Shown piece after piece: positions 43,148 through 53,061 of a DNA stretch of 64,000 bases (position 1 is the first letter of the stretch; each line of letters opens with the position of its first letter). The stretch comes from Fusibacter sp. A1 (GTDB taxonomy: Bacteria; Bacillota; Clostridia; Peptostreptococcales; Acidaminobacteraceae): the NCBI RefSeq assembly GCF_004125825.1, contig NZ_QQWI01000006.1:1-64000 (forward strand), written 5' to 3'. The notes below the pieces were generated by a model that saw nothing but the letters and a program-made list of their open reading frames with translations, had not been told where the DNA came from and made no database searches. The position numbers and the translations under genes are program-made.

Positions 43148-43631
43148 ATCTTCTTACCTCCTCAACCAGTTTTCTAAGCGCTTTTTTTCGATTCGAGCAA
43201 TTGACAACCACATGCCTCGCCCGCTTATATGACTGTTTCCTCTTATGATACAGCTTATATAGTATTGACGGATCGTCTTTGAGCATCGGTCTTTTTTTTG
43301 TATTGATATGCCCTACGATCTTATCTATCGGACGGTCCAACTGAATGACCAGGCCGTTGCTCCTCATCCACTTCACATTTTCCTCACGGGTGACAACACC
43401 ACCTCCAGTCGCAACGACTAGCGATCTTGTTGTCGGCAAAGCCTTTAGGCTTTCTGTTTCCCAGTCTCTAAATACAGATTCACCTTCACTAAAAAGTTCG
43501 GGGATTCTCTTTTTTGATCTGATTTCAATCCAAGCGTCCAAGTCGACAAATCCGAAATTGAGTTTTTTTGCCAACATCCTACCGATTGAACTTTTTCCAA
43601 CGCCCGTGATGCCAATGATAAAAACCATCAT
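43119..43631 (-). CDS. aroK: Shikimate kinase
   Basis: A 170-residue P-loop kinase. GITGVGKSSIGRMLA is Walker A, FVDLDAWIE carries the shikimate-binding aspartate, FRDWETESL the conserved arginine and glutamate, and VVATGGGVV the GGG motif. RPMLKDD belongs to the lid. The ATG overlaps the aroC stop (ATGA). Confidence 0.93.
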   Translation of the reverse strand: MMVFIIGITGVGKSSIGRMLAKKLNFGFVDLDAWIEIRSKKRIPELFSEGESVFRDWETESLKALPTTRSLVVATGGGVVTREENVKWMRSNGLVIQLDRPIDKIVGHINTKKRPMLKDDPSILYKLYHKRKQSYKRARHVVVNCSNRKKALRKLVEEVRRYENSNHKRP

Positions 43632-44686
43632 CTTTGAGCCATCCTCATCAGATCGTAAAGCGCCATCGCAATGACTGACTCTACGACAATGGGTGTTCTT
43701 ATAACAAATGCCGGATCATGTCTTCCGGTCAACTCATGCTCTATGTTGACTTTTTCCCTGATATCAATCGTTTCCTGTCTTATATAGATCGATGGCGTCG
43801 GTTTAAAGGTGCATTTCAATTCAAGATCCATTCCATTGGTTATGCCTCCGAATATGCCGCCATTAAAATTAGTTTTGTGCTTCACAAGGCCATCTTCATA
43901 GTAAGCCTTGTCATTCACCTGACTTCCATGGGCTTTGGCAAAATCGATTCCCAAGCCAAACTGAACCGCTTTCATTCCTGGGATGCCGTATAGCCATGCT
44001 GCAAGCTCCGATTCAACCGAATTGAAATGTGGTTCGCCAATACCGGCAGGCATTCCGCTTACATTCACCGCCACCTCACCACCTACTGAATCACCTTTTC
44101 CTTGAACCTCGCTTAAGAGCTGAGTCACAAGTTTTTTCCACTCCGGTCGAAGGCACTCATACCAAGTACCTGTTCCACTGTCTACGGCATCAAAAGGAAG
44201 CGTCAGTCTTCCAAGCCTGACAAGACTGGCTTTTATTCTCAGACCCTCGGTTTCTAAAAGTTGTCTGACAAGCGTCCCGGCAACCACGTAACAAGCTGTC
44301 AATCTACCCGAAAACATTCCGCCACCCCGTATATCGTTCTTACCGCCGTACTTGATATAGGCTGGGTAATCCGCATGCGATGGTCGCATGATATGCGCCA
44401 GTTGATCGTAATCTTTGGATTTATGGTCTGAGTTTCTGATGATAAACGTAAGTGGAGCGCCAGTCGTTTGTCCAAGATAAACTCCTGAAATCCATTCGAC
44501 GCTATCTGTTTCGCGTCTTTGACTGGCATATTGACCGCCAGTACTTCTTTTACTTAGTGCGTTTCTTATAGAATCCTCATCGATCGTCAGACCGCTGGGG
44601 AGGTTGTTTATCGTCATGCCGATAGCAGGTCCGTGCGATTCACCGAACAGTGAGTATTGGACCACGTTTCCTTTGATACTACTCAC
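43628..44686 (-). CDS. aroC: Chorismate synthase
   Basis: A 352-residue FMN-dependent enzyme that makes chorismate from EPSP. The start is GTG. FGESHGPAIGMTINNLPSGL is at the N-terminus, RPSHADYPAYIKYG and DIRGGGMFSGRLTA in the middle, and GRHDPAFVIRTPIVVES near the end; all are family signatures. It overlaps aroA and aroK slightly in the operon. Confidence 0.96.
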   Translation of the reverse strand: MSSIKGNVVQYSLFGESHGPAIGMTINNLPSGLTIDEDSIRNALSKRSTGGQYASQRRETDSVEWISGVYLGQTTGAPLTFIIRNSDHKSKDYDQLAHIMRPSHADYPAYIKYGGKNDIRGGGMFSGRLTACYVVAGTLVRQLLETEGLRIKASLVRLGRLTLPFDAVDSGTGTWYECLRPEWKKLVTQLLSEVQGKGDSVGGEVAVNVSGMPAGIGEPHFNSVESELAAWLYGIPGMKAVQFGLGIDFAKAHGSQVNDKAYYEDGLVKHKTNFNGGIFGGITNGMDLELKCTFKPTPSIYIRQETIDIREKVNIEHELTGRHDPAFVIRTPIVVESVIAMALYDLMRMAQR

Positions 44687-45938
44687 GACAATCGCCTCCT
44701 AAACGAGCAAAGTCATCATAAAAATGCGGGTAAGACTTTTTAACCGCTTCAGCGCCATCGATGATGACCGGTTGCTCGCATACCGTACTCGCGATCGCCA
44801 TCGCCATCGCTATCCTGTGGTCGTTCCAAGAGGACACGCTGCCACCTTCTAATTTGGATACGCCATTGATGATCATTCCATCTTCTGTCTCTATGATATC
44901 CGCACCAAGCTTCGATAATTCAGAAACAGTGCTTTTAATCCTATCGGATTCCTTGATTCTTAACCGCTGTCCGTTGATGACCCTAGTACGTCCTTCTGAT
45001 ACAGATGCTAAAACGCAAAGTATCGGAATGATATCAGGAATCTCAGACGCGTCAATCGTCGTACCATGAGTTCTAGTCGGAGTACTGATCAGCATGTCGC
45101 CTTCCCAGTTTAAACCGCCTTTCATTTCATTGATCACGTCGATGACCTGCGAGTCTCTCTGTAAGGATTCCTTATGCAATCCCTTTAGTCGAATCTCATC
45201 GCTTATCTGTCCTGCGACAATCCAGAACGCAGCATTTGAATAGTCACCTTCAACGACATAATCTGTCGTCTCATACTCTTGATTTCCCTTAATGATAAAC
45301 CGTTTATAATCCTCATTGATCACTTCAATGTTATGCTTTTTAAGAGTATTCAGAGTCATATCGACATATCCTTTTGACTCCAGTTCACCCTCTACGATTA
45401 CTTCTGTATCATGCTCCATCAGCGGCAGGATGAAAAACAGTCCTGAATAATACTGCGAGCTCACATTTCCAGACAGGCTGACACTTCCATCAATGGCTTT
45501 TCCAACTACCGTAAGAGGTAATTTCCCGTCGTAGCGATACTCAACCTGTTTCGCATCGAATATATGTAAAAAATCGTCGATCGGTCTTTCAACCAATCTG
45601 TTTCGTCCTGTAAAAGTGGTTTTTCCGTCGACAAGAAGCGACATAGGGATCATAAACCTAAGGGTCGAACCCGATTCATTGCAATCAACTTCTGTTTGAG
45701 GAGCGACAAGGGGCTTAGGTTTTATCCTCACGCTGTCTTCCTGCTCATCGAGGTCCACACCAAATGCCCTAAGCGCGTTTATCGTCGCTTTGATATCTTC
45801 AGAGAAGATCAGATTGGACACTGTGGAATCCGCTCGACAAAGAGACGCACTGATTAGCGCTCTGTGGGAATCGGATTTCGAAGGAGGTACCCTTAAGTCA
45901 CCGCCAATTTTCTTTGATAAGATCTTGATTGATTTCAC
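44679..45938 (-). CDS. aroA: 5-enolpyruvylshikimate-3-phosphate synthase
   Basis: A 419-residue enzyme with two inside-out alpha/beta domains. The GTG start at 45938 lies seven bases after GAGGGGG and gives the standard N-terminus IGGDLRVPPSKSDSHRALI. NESGSTLRF contains the phosphoenolpyruvate-site residues and RIKESDRI the conserved arginine. The residue pattern at NESGST, where class I enzymes read GNAGTA, suggests a class II or other variant. The start lies 41 bases inside aroB. Confidence 0.95.
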   Translation of the reverse strand: MKSIKILSKKIGGDLRVPPSKSDSHRALISASLCRADSTVSNLIFSEDIKATINALRAFGVDLDEQEDSVRIKPKPLVAPQTEVDCNESGSTLRFMIPMSLLVDGKTTFTGRNRLVERPIDDFLHIFDAKQVEYRYDGKLPLTVVGKAIDGSVSLSGNVSSQYYSGLFFILPLMEHDTEVIVEGELESKGYVDMTLNTLKKHNIEVINEDYKRFIIKGNQEYETTDYVVEGDYSNAAFWIVAGQISDEIRLKGLHKESLQRDSQVIDVINEMKGGLNWEGDMLISTPTRTHGTTIDASEIPDIIPILCVLASVSEGRTRVINGQRLRIKESDRIKSTVSELSKLGADIIETEDGMIINGVSKLEGGSVSSWNDHRIAMAMAIASTVCEQPVIIDGAEAVKKSYPHFYDDFARLGGDCRE

Positions 45939-46968
45939 TGAAAATCCCCCTCAACACTTCTACAAGTTCAGTTTCTTCAATAGAATGAATCACTGGACAT
46001 CCATAATCCTTTAATAGAATCAGATTCAACTTATTTTCTCGAATTTTTTTATCCTGCCTTAGGCCATTGATAAACCACTGCGGATGTTTGTAGACGCTTG
46101 AGTCAAACCAAGGCTCTGAGGACATCCACTGAAGAAATTCCAGATAGATCCGCTCATCCATTCCAATCATGTTTTTAGATAATGACAAAGCGATCACTAT
46201 ACCATACATGACGGACTCACCATGTCCGAACCCCTTGTAATCAAATTCCTTTTCCAGGCAGTGTCCGAAAGTATGGCCAAAATTCAGCACCATCCTATGA
46301 CTTGATTCCTTTAAATCCGAGTGTACGATTTCGAGTTTATAGTTTACGCAGCTTTCAATCACCTCACTGATGTGATCGGCCCACTTCTCACCCTTTTCAA
46401 CTACAAAATCGAACAAGCTTTTATCGTATATCATACCATATTTCTGAAGTTCTCCAAGTCCATTCAGCCATTCTTTTCTTGGTAGCGTTTTCAAAAAATC
46501 CAGTCGGTAGAAAATCTTCTCCGGCTCATGAAAAGTACCGATCAGATTCTTCCCAAAAGAAGTGTTTACAGCAGTTTTACCACCAATCGCAGCATCTATC
46601 ATTCCAAGCAAGGTGGTAGGACATGCGATCCAAGGCATTCCCCGCTTATAGATTGAGGCTACAAAACCACTGACATCGGTGACAACCCCGCCACCAATGG
46701 CAATGAGCAGATCATCTCTGTTTAGTTCCAGTTCCAGCAGCTGGTTTAAAATCAGTTGGACATTTTCAAAATTCTTGTCTGTTTCCCCACCGATCTTGTC
46801 ATACATGCCTACGACCAAGCTGTTATCAAGCAGTTGGTCTATCCACGACTTATGGAGCATACTAACTTGCCTGTCGACAACGAGAAAAATCCTTCTGCCG
46901 TTTGCAAGTGACACAAGTTCCTTAGTACCTGAATCAGGTTTTAACACATACTTAGCCGATAAGCTCAT
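45898..46968 (-). CDS. aroB: 3-dehydroquinate synthase
   Basis: The ATG at 46968, seven bases after GAGGAG, gives 356 residues. It cyclises DAHP to 3-dehydroquinate with NAD and a metal. GGGVVTDVSGFVASIYKRG, CPTTLLGMIDAAIGGKTAVN and LNFGHTFGHCLE (metal-binding histidines) are diagnostic. It overlaps aroE at its start and aroA at its end. Confidence 0.95.
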   Translation of the reverse strand: MSLSAKYVLKPDSGTKELVSLANGRRIFLVVDRQVSMLHKSWIDQLLDNSLVVGMYDKIGGETDKNFENVQLILNQLLELELNRDDLLIAIGGGVVTDVSGFVASIYKRGMPWIACPTTLLGMIDAAIGGKTAVNTSFGKNLIGTFHEPEKIFYRLDFLKTLPRKEWLNGLGELQKYGMIYDKSLFDFVVEKGEKWADHISEVIESCVNYKLEIVHSDLKESSHRMVLNFGHTFGHCLEKEFDYKGFGHGESVMYGIVIALSLSKNMIGMDERIYLEFLQWMSSEPWFDSSVYKHPQWFINGLRQDKKIRENKLNLILLKDYGCPVIHSIEETELVEVLRGIFSEINQDLIKENWR

Positions 46969-47767
46969 GGATGATCTCCTCAATCGCTTCATCAGAAACG
47001 GTCTCTCCTTGCCAGATCTCTTGAGCAAGTACCGCTTGACATACAAGCATATCTATCCCATGAAATACTTTTTTATCAAGAGCGGTAGCCTGTTCAATAA
47101 GCGGCGTCTTATGTGGCTTGTAGACAATGTCCGCCACATGGCTCACTGTCATCTTCTCAAGATCGATCACACGCTCTCCAGGAAAATGGGGACCGCCCAC
47201 AGGTGTCGTATTGATCACCAGATCAACCACGATGCCTGAATAGTCATCCACCACCATCATACGGTGGTCTTTGAACTGTTTGCTGAGAATACTGAAAAGC
47301 TCATTTCTCTTTTTTGTGCTTCTGTTGTAAAGCAGTACCTGTTTTACTCCAGAAGTCAATAGAGCATGGACAATTCCTCTAGCGGCACCTCCAGCTCCAA
47401 TTACAAGTACCCTCATGCCCGTCACAGAACAGCCTCTTAAGCCCAGTCCTTTTACAAATCCCAAACCGTCGGTATTGTCACCGACCCACTTGCCGTCGTT
47501 GACAGTCACCGTGTTGATACTGCCGATTCCTTTGGCATGCTCAGTGACCTCATCAACATGTTTTAGCATTTCTTCCTTATAGGGAATCGTAATGTTGAAT
47601 CCTTCATAACCCTCGTCTTTAATACGTTCCAAAGCACCATAGAACGAATCCATGGCGTCTACTATCTCATAGTTGCACGGTTTTCCCATCCTGTCAGAGA
47701 TCATCTGATGTAGTTGGGGTGAAAGCGAATAATCTATATGGTTTCCTAATAATGCAAATTTTTTCAT
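46952..47767 (-). CDS. aroE: Shikimate dehydrogenase
   Basis: A 271-residue NADPH enzyme. GNHIDYSLSPQLHQM, FNITIPYKEEML with the catalytic lysine, NTDGLGFV with the aspartate, and VIGAGGAARGIVHAL are typical. It is the first gene of the six-gene aro operon. No DAHP synthase gene is present in the window. Confidence 0.95.
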   Translation of the reverse strand: MKKFALLGNHIDYSLSPQLHQMISDRMGKPCNYEIVDAMDSFYGALERIKDEGYEGFNITIPYKEEMLKHVDEVTEHAKGIGSINTVTVNDGKWVGDNTDGLGFVKGLGLRGCSVTGMRVLVIGAGGAARGIVHALLTSGVKQVLLYNRSTKKRNELFSILSKQFKDHRMMVVDDYSGIVVDLVINTTPVGGPHFPGERVIDLEKMTVSHVADIVYKPHKTPLIEQATALDKKVFHGIDMLVCQAVLAQEIWQGETVSDEAIEEIIHELIG

Positions 47768-47783
47768 AAAACACCTCGAATAT

Positions 47784-47814
47784 AATAAAAGAGCCCTTGC
47801 TAGGCTCTTTTATT
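47784..47814 (-). terminator. Terminator of the purine operon
   Basis: AATAAAAGAGCC (47784-47795) and GGCTCTTTTATT (47803-47814) form a 12-bp stem with T-rich flank on the minus strand, between the ABC permease and aroE. Confidence 0.88.
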
Positions 47815-47830
47815 ATATGAAATGTGCGCG

Positions 47831-48760
47831 CTAATGTCTATCCTCTCTAAAATATGATACACCCAAATGTTCAGGTTCTTCATTTTTAGCATGTTTATTC
47901 ATCGAAACACCGATCAGTACAAAAATAGTGATCAGATAAGGCAGCATGTCGAAAAAGTACTGGGATACTGGTAAATTCATAGACTGAATCCTAAATCCGA
48001 CAATATCCAGCCCACCGAATAGAAACGCTCCTGCGATTGCTTTTTTTGTATCCCATCTACTGAAGATAACCAGTGCGATCGCGATCCATCCTCTGCCAGA
48101 AGTCAGATTATCCTGCCACGCAGGAACATAGACAAGCGACAGATAGGCTCCACCCAGACCGCAAAGAGCTCCACCTAGGATGATATGAATGTATTTATAT
48201 AGACTTACATTGATTCCACTCGCATCAGCGGCAGCTGGATTCTCACCGACCACCCTCAGATTTAAGCCGAACCTTGTCTTTGCCAGGTAAATGCTGCACA
48301 CGATTGCGACAAAGTACCCTAAATATACGAAGATATTCTGATTGAATAACACATGTCCGATCACCGGCACCTTTGAAAGGAGAGGTATGGCAATCGGTTT
48401 GTAAAACTGTCTGAACTGTTCTGATAATACTTCACCCATCAGAAGCTGTCCGACAAATCCTGAAATGCCCGTTCCGAGTATTGTCAGGGAAAGTCCGGTG
48501 ACTACTTGATTGGCCCTTAGCGTGACGGTTATAAATGCGTATAAGGCTCCGCTAAGGCCAGCAGCCATCATCGCCACCATCATCGCTAGGACGGGTGAAT
48601 TGGTCATATGGCCTACTAAAAAGCCGAATACCGCTCCAATGAGCATCATCCCCTCGACACCTAAGTTGAGATTACCCGACTTCTCAGTCATGATCTCACC
48701 TGTTGTCGCGAACAAAAGTGGTGTTCCAGCTTGTACAGCCGCAAATAGAAAATCAATCAT
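47831..48760 (-). CDS. ABC transporter permease, BMP-type nucleoside importer (second subunit)
   Basis: A 309-residue integral membrane protein with about eight to nine hydrophobic helices. NLGVEGMMLIGAVFGF at the start and VVGENPAAADASGINVSLYK, the cytoplasmic coupling segment, are typical of the YufQ/NupQ (RbsC-like) permeases. It overlaps the partner permease by eight bases. Substrate is probably a purine nucleoside, from the operon and its riboswitch. Confidence 0.9.
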   Translation of the reverse strand: MIDFLFAAVQAGTPLLFATTGEIMTEKSGNLNLGVEGMMLIGAVFGFLVGHMTNSPVLAMMVAMMAAGLSGALYAFITVTLRANQVVTGLSLTILGTGISGFVGQLLMGEVLSEQFRQFYKPIAIPLLSKVPVIGHVLFNQNIFVYLGYFVAIVCSIYLAKTRFGLNLRVVGENPAAADASGINVSLYKYIHIILGGALCGLGGAYLSLVYVPAWQDNLTSGRGWIAIALVIFSRWDTKKAIAGAFLFGGLDIVGFRIQSMNLPVSQYFFDMLPYLITIFVLIGVSMNKHAKNEEPEHLGVSYFREDRH

Positions 48761-49835
48761 AAGCGCCTGCCTTTCTGTCTTTTAAAGAAATTCTCTTTAT
48801 TTCATAGGCGGTGAAGAACTCACTACCTAAGGCAAAAATCAAAATCATCGCTTGAAGGATCTCTGCAACCGATTGTGGAATTTGAAACGCAGTTTGGATG
48901 AACATCGCACCTTGCGTTAGAATTGCAAACAAGAATGCGGTGATTGGAATGATTAACGTGCTCATTCCTGATAACCAGGCAATGATGATCGCTGTAAATC
49001 CATATCCACCGGAGACATCCACAGAAAGCGTTCCATTGATGGCAGACGCTTGAACAATTCCAACGATTCCTGCGATCGCACCACTTAAGAACACCGTTTT
49101 GAGGATCGTGCCATCCACGTTCATTCCTGCATACTTGGCAGTGTTTTTCGAACTACCCACAACACATATCTCATAACCCAATTTTGTGTGGTTAATCAGC
49201 AAATAGACAACCGCTACCAGAAGGATCGTGATCACCCAACCGATATGCACACCAAAAATCGACGGAAAAACCGCTTTGGGATCAAATTGTGCAATCTTAG
49301 CGAACCCAAATCCGTTTGGATCCTTCCAGAGTGAAAACTGGAGATACACCACTATTTTAATAGCGATATAGTTCATCATCAGCGTGAACAGCGTTTCATT
49401 GCTATCGTACCTGACCTTAAAGAATCCAGGTATCAGGGCCCATAAGCCCCCAAGCACAGCTGCTACCACAAGCATTGTTAAAAGCAGGATCGGTGTGGGA
49501 AGGTACGTATGGTAAAGCGCGATATAAGTACCGCCGATCGCGCCCATCATGATTTGCCCTTCAGCACCGATGTTCCAGAATTTCATTTTAAAGGCCAGCA
49601 AAATCCCGATTGCGGTCATTGTTAGTGGAATTGCAATCTTGATTGTCTCTTTGACCCTGTATGCTGAACCCAATGATCCGTTGATCATTTCGCCGTAAAC
49701 TTTGATGGGATTATGACCGAGTAACATTAGAAATATGGCCAGTGTCAAAAGCGCCAGTAAAATTGCGCTTGTTTTGATCATCAGATGTCTTCTAAATGAA
49801 ATAGAAGCCCGTTTTGAAATCCTAAACATGTCCAT
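48753..49835 (-). CDS. ABC transporter permease, BMP-type nucleoside importer (first subunit)
   Basis: A 360-residue membrane protein, with nine or so helices. FWNIGAEGQIMMGAIGG and CVVGSSKNTAKYAGMNVDGT are the periplasmic-edge and coupling motifs of the YufP/NupP family. It pairs with the permease at 47831. The start overlaps the ATPase gene by 14 bases. Confidence 0.9.
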   Translation of the reverse strand: MDMFRISKRASISFRRHLMIKTSAILLALLTLAIFLMLLGHNPIKVYGEMINGSLGSAYRVKETIKIAIPLTMTAIGILLAFKMKFWNIGAEGQIMMGAIGGTYIALYHTYLPTPILLLTMLVVAAVLGGLWALIPGFFKVRYDSNETLFTLMMNYIAIKIVVYLQFSLWKDPNGFGFAKIAQFDPKAVFPSIFGVHIGWVITILLVAVVYLLINHTKLGYEICVVGSSKNTAKYAGMNVDGTILKTVFLSGAIAGIVGIVQASAINGTLSVDVSGGYGFTAIIIAWLSGMSTLIIPITAFLFAILTQGAMFIQTAFQIPQSVAEILQAMILIFALGSEFFTAYEIKRISLKDRKAGAYD

Positions 49836-51339
49836 CCTCCATTACTCCGCCTGACATCATAAAACCGATAGTCTCCTTGTCAAATTCAGACTTATGGTTC
49901 AAGACACCGGTGACTCTCCCGCTGGATAAGACAATCAATCTATCTGAAAGACCCATGAGCACATCAAGATCCTCGCCTACAAAGATAATGCCCACACCTT
50001 TTTCCTTCTGTTCGTTCAATAAGTCATATACCAGATGAGAGGATCCGATATCCAGCCCCCTTGATGGGTAGGCTGTAATGATCAGATGAGGATTATTCTC
50101 TATTTCCCTGCCAAGTAGCACCTTTTGAATATTTCCACCAGAAAGAAGCCTCACAGGGTGTGTTACTCCGGGAGTATCGATATTGAGCTTTTCAACTAAA
50201 TAGTTCGCCATCTTCTTACTGTTCTTTCTTGTAATGAAAAAACTTTTTTGCTTGTGGTACTCCTTGAGCAGAATATTGTTGGTGATATCCATGGTCGACA
50301 CCAATCCCATACCGAGCCTGTCTTCAGGAACAAAACTCAAGGATATGCCTCTTGAGATGATTTCTCTCGGGTTGAGTGCTACAATATCCTCACCCTCGTA
50401 GATGACTTCGCCTTTTTTTATCGGTAGCAGACCGGCGATCGCTTCACAAAGCTCTTTTTGACCACTTCCGGCCACACCTGCGATACCTAATATTTCACCT
50501 TTTCTTAAGTCAAAGCTTACATCCTTTAACCGCTTGCTTCCACTTGAATCATCCACTGACAGGCCTTTAAGGCTGAGCAGTATTTCATCATAATCCGTCG
50601 TCGGACAAGAAAGGGACAAATCCACTTCTCTGCCTACCATTGCATTCGTAAGATCACGTTCTGAACTTTCCAGTGTGATTTTCGTTTCGATATATTCACC
50701 TTTTCGCATGATGGTGACACGATCGCTGATCGACATCACTTCTCCTAGCTTATGGGTGATTATGATCACGCTATGACCGCTATTTTTCATCGCTGTGAGT
50801 ACTTCGAACAGATGGTCTGTCTCTTGCGGAGTAAGAACAGCCGTTGGTTCGTCAAGAATCAACGTTTTCGCTCCCCTGTAAAGCACTTTTAGGATTTCGA
50901 CACGTTGCTTCTCAGCGACAGACATTCGATAGACCGGTTTTGACGGATCTATTTTAAGACCGAATCGTACCGAAAGTTCGCTGATCTGCTTTTCAACTTC
51001 CTTTTTATTGATCCAGTTCTTCTTTTCATTTCCTGCGATGATATTTTCAGCTGCTGTAAGTGCGTTAACAAGCTTAAAATGTTGATGAATCATACCGATT
51101 CCAAGGTCGATGGCCATACGCGGCGTTCTGACTTGTACGTGTTCTCCATATACTTTGACTGTGCCTTCGTCAGGCTGATAGATGCCTGCGAGCACGTTCA
51201 TCAGAGTGCTTTTTCCCGCACCGTTTTCACCTAAAATCGAATGTATCTCACCAACAAAGACGTCCAATCGGACGTCCTTGAGTGCTTGTACCTCACCAAA
51301 GCATTTAGAAATACCAATCATTTCAATTGCTTTATCCAT
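49822..51339 (-). CDS. Double-domain ABC ATPase of the BMP nucleoside importer
   Basis: A 505-residue protein with two ABC domains. The first has Walker A GENGAGKST, signature RMSVAEKQRVEIL and Walker B LILDEPTAVLT. The second, as usual in RbsA/YufO-type ATPases, has a degenerate Walker A (GVAGSGQKEL), signature LLSGGNIQKVLLGREI and a modified Walker B (LIITAYPSRGLDIGS), so only one site is likely catalytic. It powers the two permeases encoded downstream. Confidence 0.93.
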   Translation of the reverse strand: MDKAIEMIGISKCFGEVQALKDVRLDVFVGEIHSILGENGAGKSTLMNVLAGIYQPDEGTVKVYGEHVQVRTPRMAIDLGIGMIHQHFKLVNALTAAENIIAGNEKKNWINKKEVEKQISELSVRFGLKIDPSKPVYRMSVAEKQRVEILKVLYRGAKTLILDEPTAVLTPQETDHLFEVLTAMKNSGHSVIIITHKLGEVMSISDRVTIMRKGEYIETKITLESSERDLTNAMVGREVDLSLSCPTTDYDEILLSLKGLSVDDSSGSKRLKDVSFDLRKGEILGIAGVAGSGQKELCEAIAGLLPIKKGEVIYEGEDIVALNPREIISRGISLSFVPEDRLGMGLVSTMDITNNILLKEYHKQKSFFITRKNSKKMANYLVEKLNIDTPGVTHPVRLLSGGNIQKVLLGREIENNPHLIITAYPSRGLDIGSSHLVYDLLNEQKEKGVGIIFVGEDLDVLMGLSDRLIVLSSGRVTGVLNHKSEFDKETIGFMMSGGVMEDGHV

Positions 51340-51346
51340 GAGTCAC

Positions 51347-52429
51347 CTATTCTATTTTTCCAATAACACCTTCAACAAACCACATCATACCAAGCATGTC
51401 TCCATCAGACAATACTTCGCCTTCAGCCACTTTCAACTCGCCGTTTTGATCATAGACCGGACCGGCAAAAGGATGAAGCTCACCAGATATGATCTTCTGG
51501 GCACTTTCTTCAACCACTTTTTTAGCCTCTGCTGGAGCGTTCTCCGTTAAAGTATCGATCGCAACGACACCATCAGCCATTCCACCCCAGTAGTTTACTG
51601 AAGTCCACGTACCATCAATCACCTTTTGTACCTGGTCTACGTAGTACGGTCCCCAGTTCCAAACTGGAGCTGTCATATAAGCACTCGGCGCCTTATCTCT
51701 TGAATCTGTATTGTATCCGATTGCAAATACGCCAGCCTCTTCAGCCGCTTGTTGAGGACCTGCAGTATCCTGATGTTGCGCGATAACATCCGCACCACCA
51801 TCGATGAGAGCCTTTGCAGCTTCTTTTTCGGTAGCAGGGTCATACCATGTATGGGTCCAAACTACTTCAACTTCAACATCCGGATTAACCGATTGCGCAC
51901 CTAGTGTGAAGGCGTTGATTCCACGAATAACTTCTGGTATTTCAAAAGCAGCGACATAACCTAGTTTATTCGTTTCTGTCTTTAGACCCGCAACGATACC
52001 CGATAAGAATCTAGGCTCGTACATTCTTCCAAAATAATTATTGAAGTTTTCTGCAGAAGTATATCCTGAACAATGTAAGAAGGTCACATCAGGAAACTCC
52101 TTAGCAAGTTGGTCAATGTATTCCATATAACCGAAGCTTGTGGCGAAAATCACAGATGCACCCTGATCGATCATACCGGTGACTACTGTTTTCACTTCAG
52201 CATCTTCAGCTACTGTCTCTTTATATAGCGTTTTAACTCCAAGTTCATTTTCAAGGACTAAGCGTCCTTCATTATGTGCATAAGTCCAACCACCGTCTCC
52301 GACAGGTCCCACATACACAAATCCGACCGTTAATGTCTGATCTTCAGACTTTGTTTCTTCCGTTGAACCGCAAGCGATAAGGCTGAAACTTAACAACATG
52401 ATTAAAACAACTGCAATCACTCTTTTCAT
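51347..52429 (-). CDS. BMP-family lipoprotein, nucleoside-binding protein
   Basis: The ATG at 52429 follows AAAGGAG, giving 360 residues. The signal peptide ends in a lipobox SLIACGS, so the protein is anchored outside the membrane by its cysteine at about residue 20. TVGFVYVGPVGDGGWTYAHN, VIFATSFGYMEY and VIAQHQDTAGPQQAAEE match the BMP/PnrA (Bmp, TmpC) purine-nucleoside receptors. It is the solute receptor of the importer and follows xpt by 16 bases. Confidence 0.93.
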   Translation of the reverse strand: MKRVIAVVLIMLLSFSLIACGSTEETKSEDQTLTVGFVYVGPVGDGGWTYAHNEGRLVLENELGVKTLYKETVAEDAEVKTVVTGMIDQGASVIFATSFGYMEYIDQLAKEFPDVTFLHCSGYTSAENFNNYFGRMYEPRFLSGIVAGLKTETNKLGYVAAFEIPEVIRGINAFTLGAQSVNPDVEVEVVWTHTWYDPATEKEAAKALIDGGADVIAQHQDTAGPQQAAEEAGVFAIGYNTDSRDKAPSAYMTAPVWNWGPYYVDQVQKVIDGTWTSVNYWGGMADGVVAIDTLTENAPAEAKKVVEESAQKIISGELHPFAGPVYDQNGELKVAEGEVLSDGDMLGMMWFVEGVIGKIE

Positions 52430-52445
52430 TTTTTTCTCCTTTGGA

Positions 52446-53024
52446 CTAATCCTGTTTAAAAGTAACCCCATCAGTATCTGACATCTTTTCTACTACAGCC
52501 AGTGAATATAAAGGCAGATTTCTTGCTCTTAACTCCTTGCCACCGTCTTGAAATCCCTTTTCGATCGCAATGCCTATTCCGCCGAGCTTCGCTCCTGCCA
52601 TTTCGGTGATTTCTATCAAGCCCCTGCATGCGCTTCCTTCCGCTAAGAAATCGTCCATGATCAGCATCACATCGCTTTTATCGATAAATCGTTTAGCGAC
52701 CATGATATCATAGGTTTTGTTCTTCGTGTAGGAATGCACTTTGGTGGTTAACATGTCACCATCAAGATTCAGAGATTGTGCTTTCTTTGCAAAAACAACA
52801 GGCACATTGAAATATTGCGCCGCAATACTTGCAATAGCAATGCCCGACGCCTCGATTGTCAATATTTTTGTGATGCCCTCATTTTTAAAGCGCTCAAAAA
52901 ATACCTTTCCCATCTCATTGAGCAATCCAATATCCAGCTGATGGTTTAAAAACGCATCCACCTTCAAGATATGATTCCCGATAACATGACCCTCTGTTCG
53001 AATTTTTGCCTTAAGAAATTCCAC
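52446..53024 (-). CDS. xpt: Xanthine phosphoribosyltransferase
   Basis: A 192-residue enzyme that salvages xanthine (and guanine) with PRPP. VLIIMDDFLAEGSACRGLIEI is split here as MLIMDDFLAEGSACRG, the PRPP-binding loop. ILKVDAFLNHQLD at the start and VVFAKKAQSLNLDGD are typical of Xpt. It is the first gene after the guanine riboswitch, as in B. subtilis. Confidence 0.94.
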   Translation of the reverse strand: MEFLKAKIRTEGHVIGNHILKVDAFLNHQLDIGLLNEMGKVFFERFKNEGITKILTIEASGIAIASIAAQYFNVPVVFAKKAQSLNLDGDMLTTKVHSYTKNKTYDIMVAKRFIDKSDVMLIMDDFLAEGSACRGLIEITEMAGAKLGGIGIAIEKGFQDGGKELRARNLPLYSLAVVEKMSDTDGVTFKQD

Positions 53025-53061
53025 AATTCACCTCTCGATATTCCTGTTTGGGTTGGCGTAC

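Noticed and set aside
46679..47239. 186-codon plus-strand ORF across aroB and aroE
   Set aside because: It is antisense to two well-supported shikimate genes and has no start signal.
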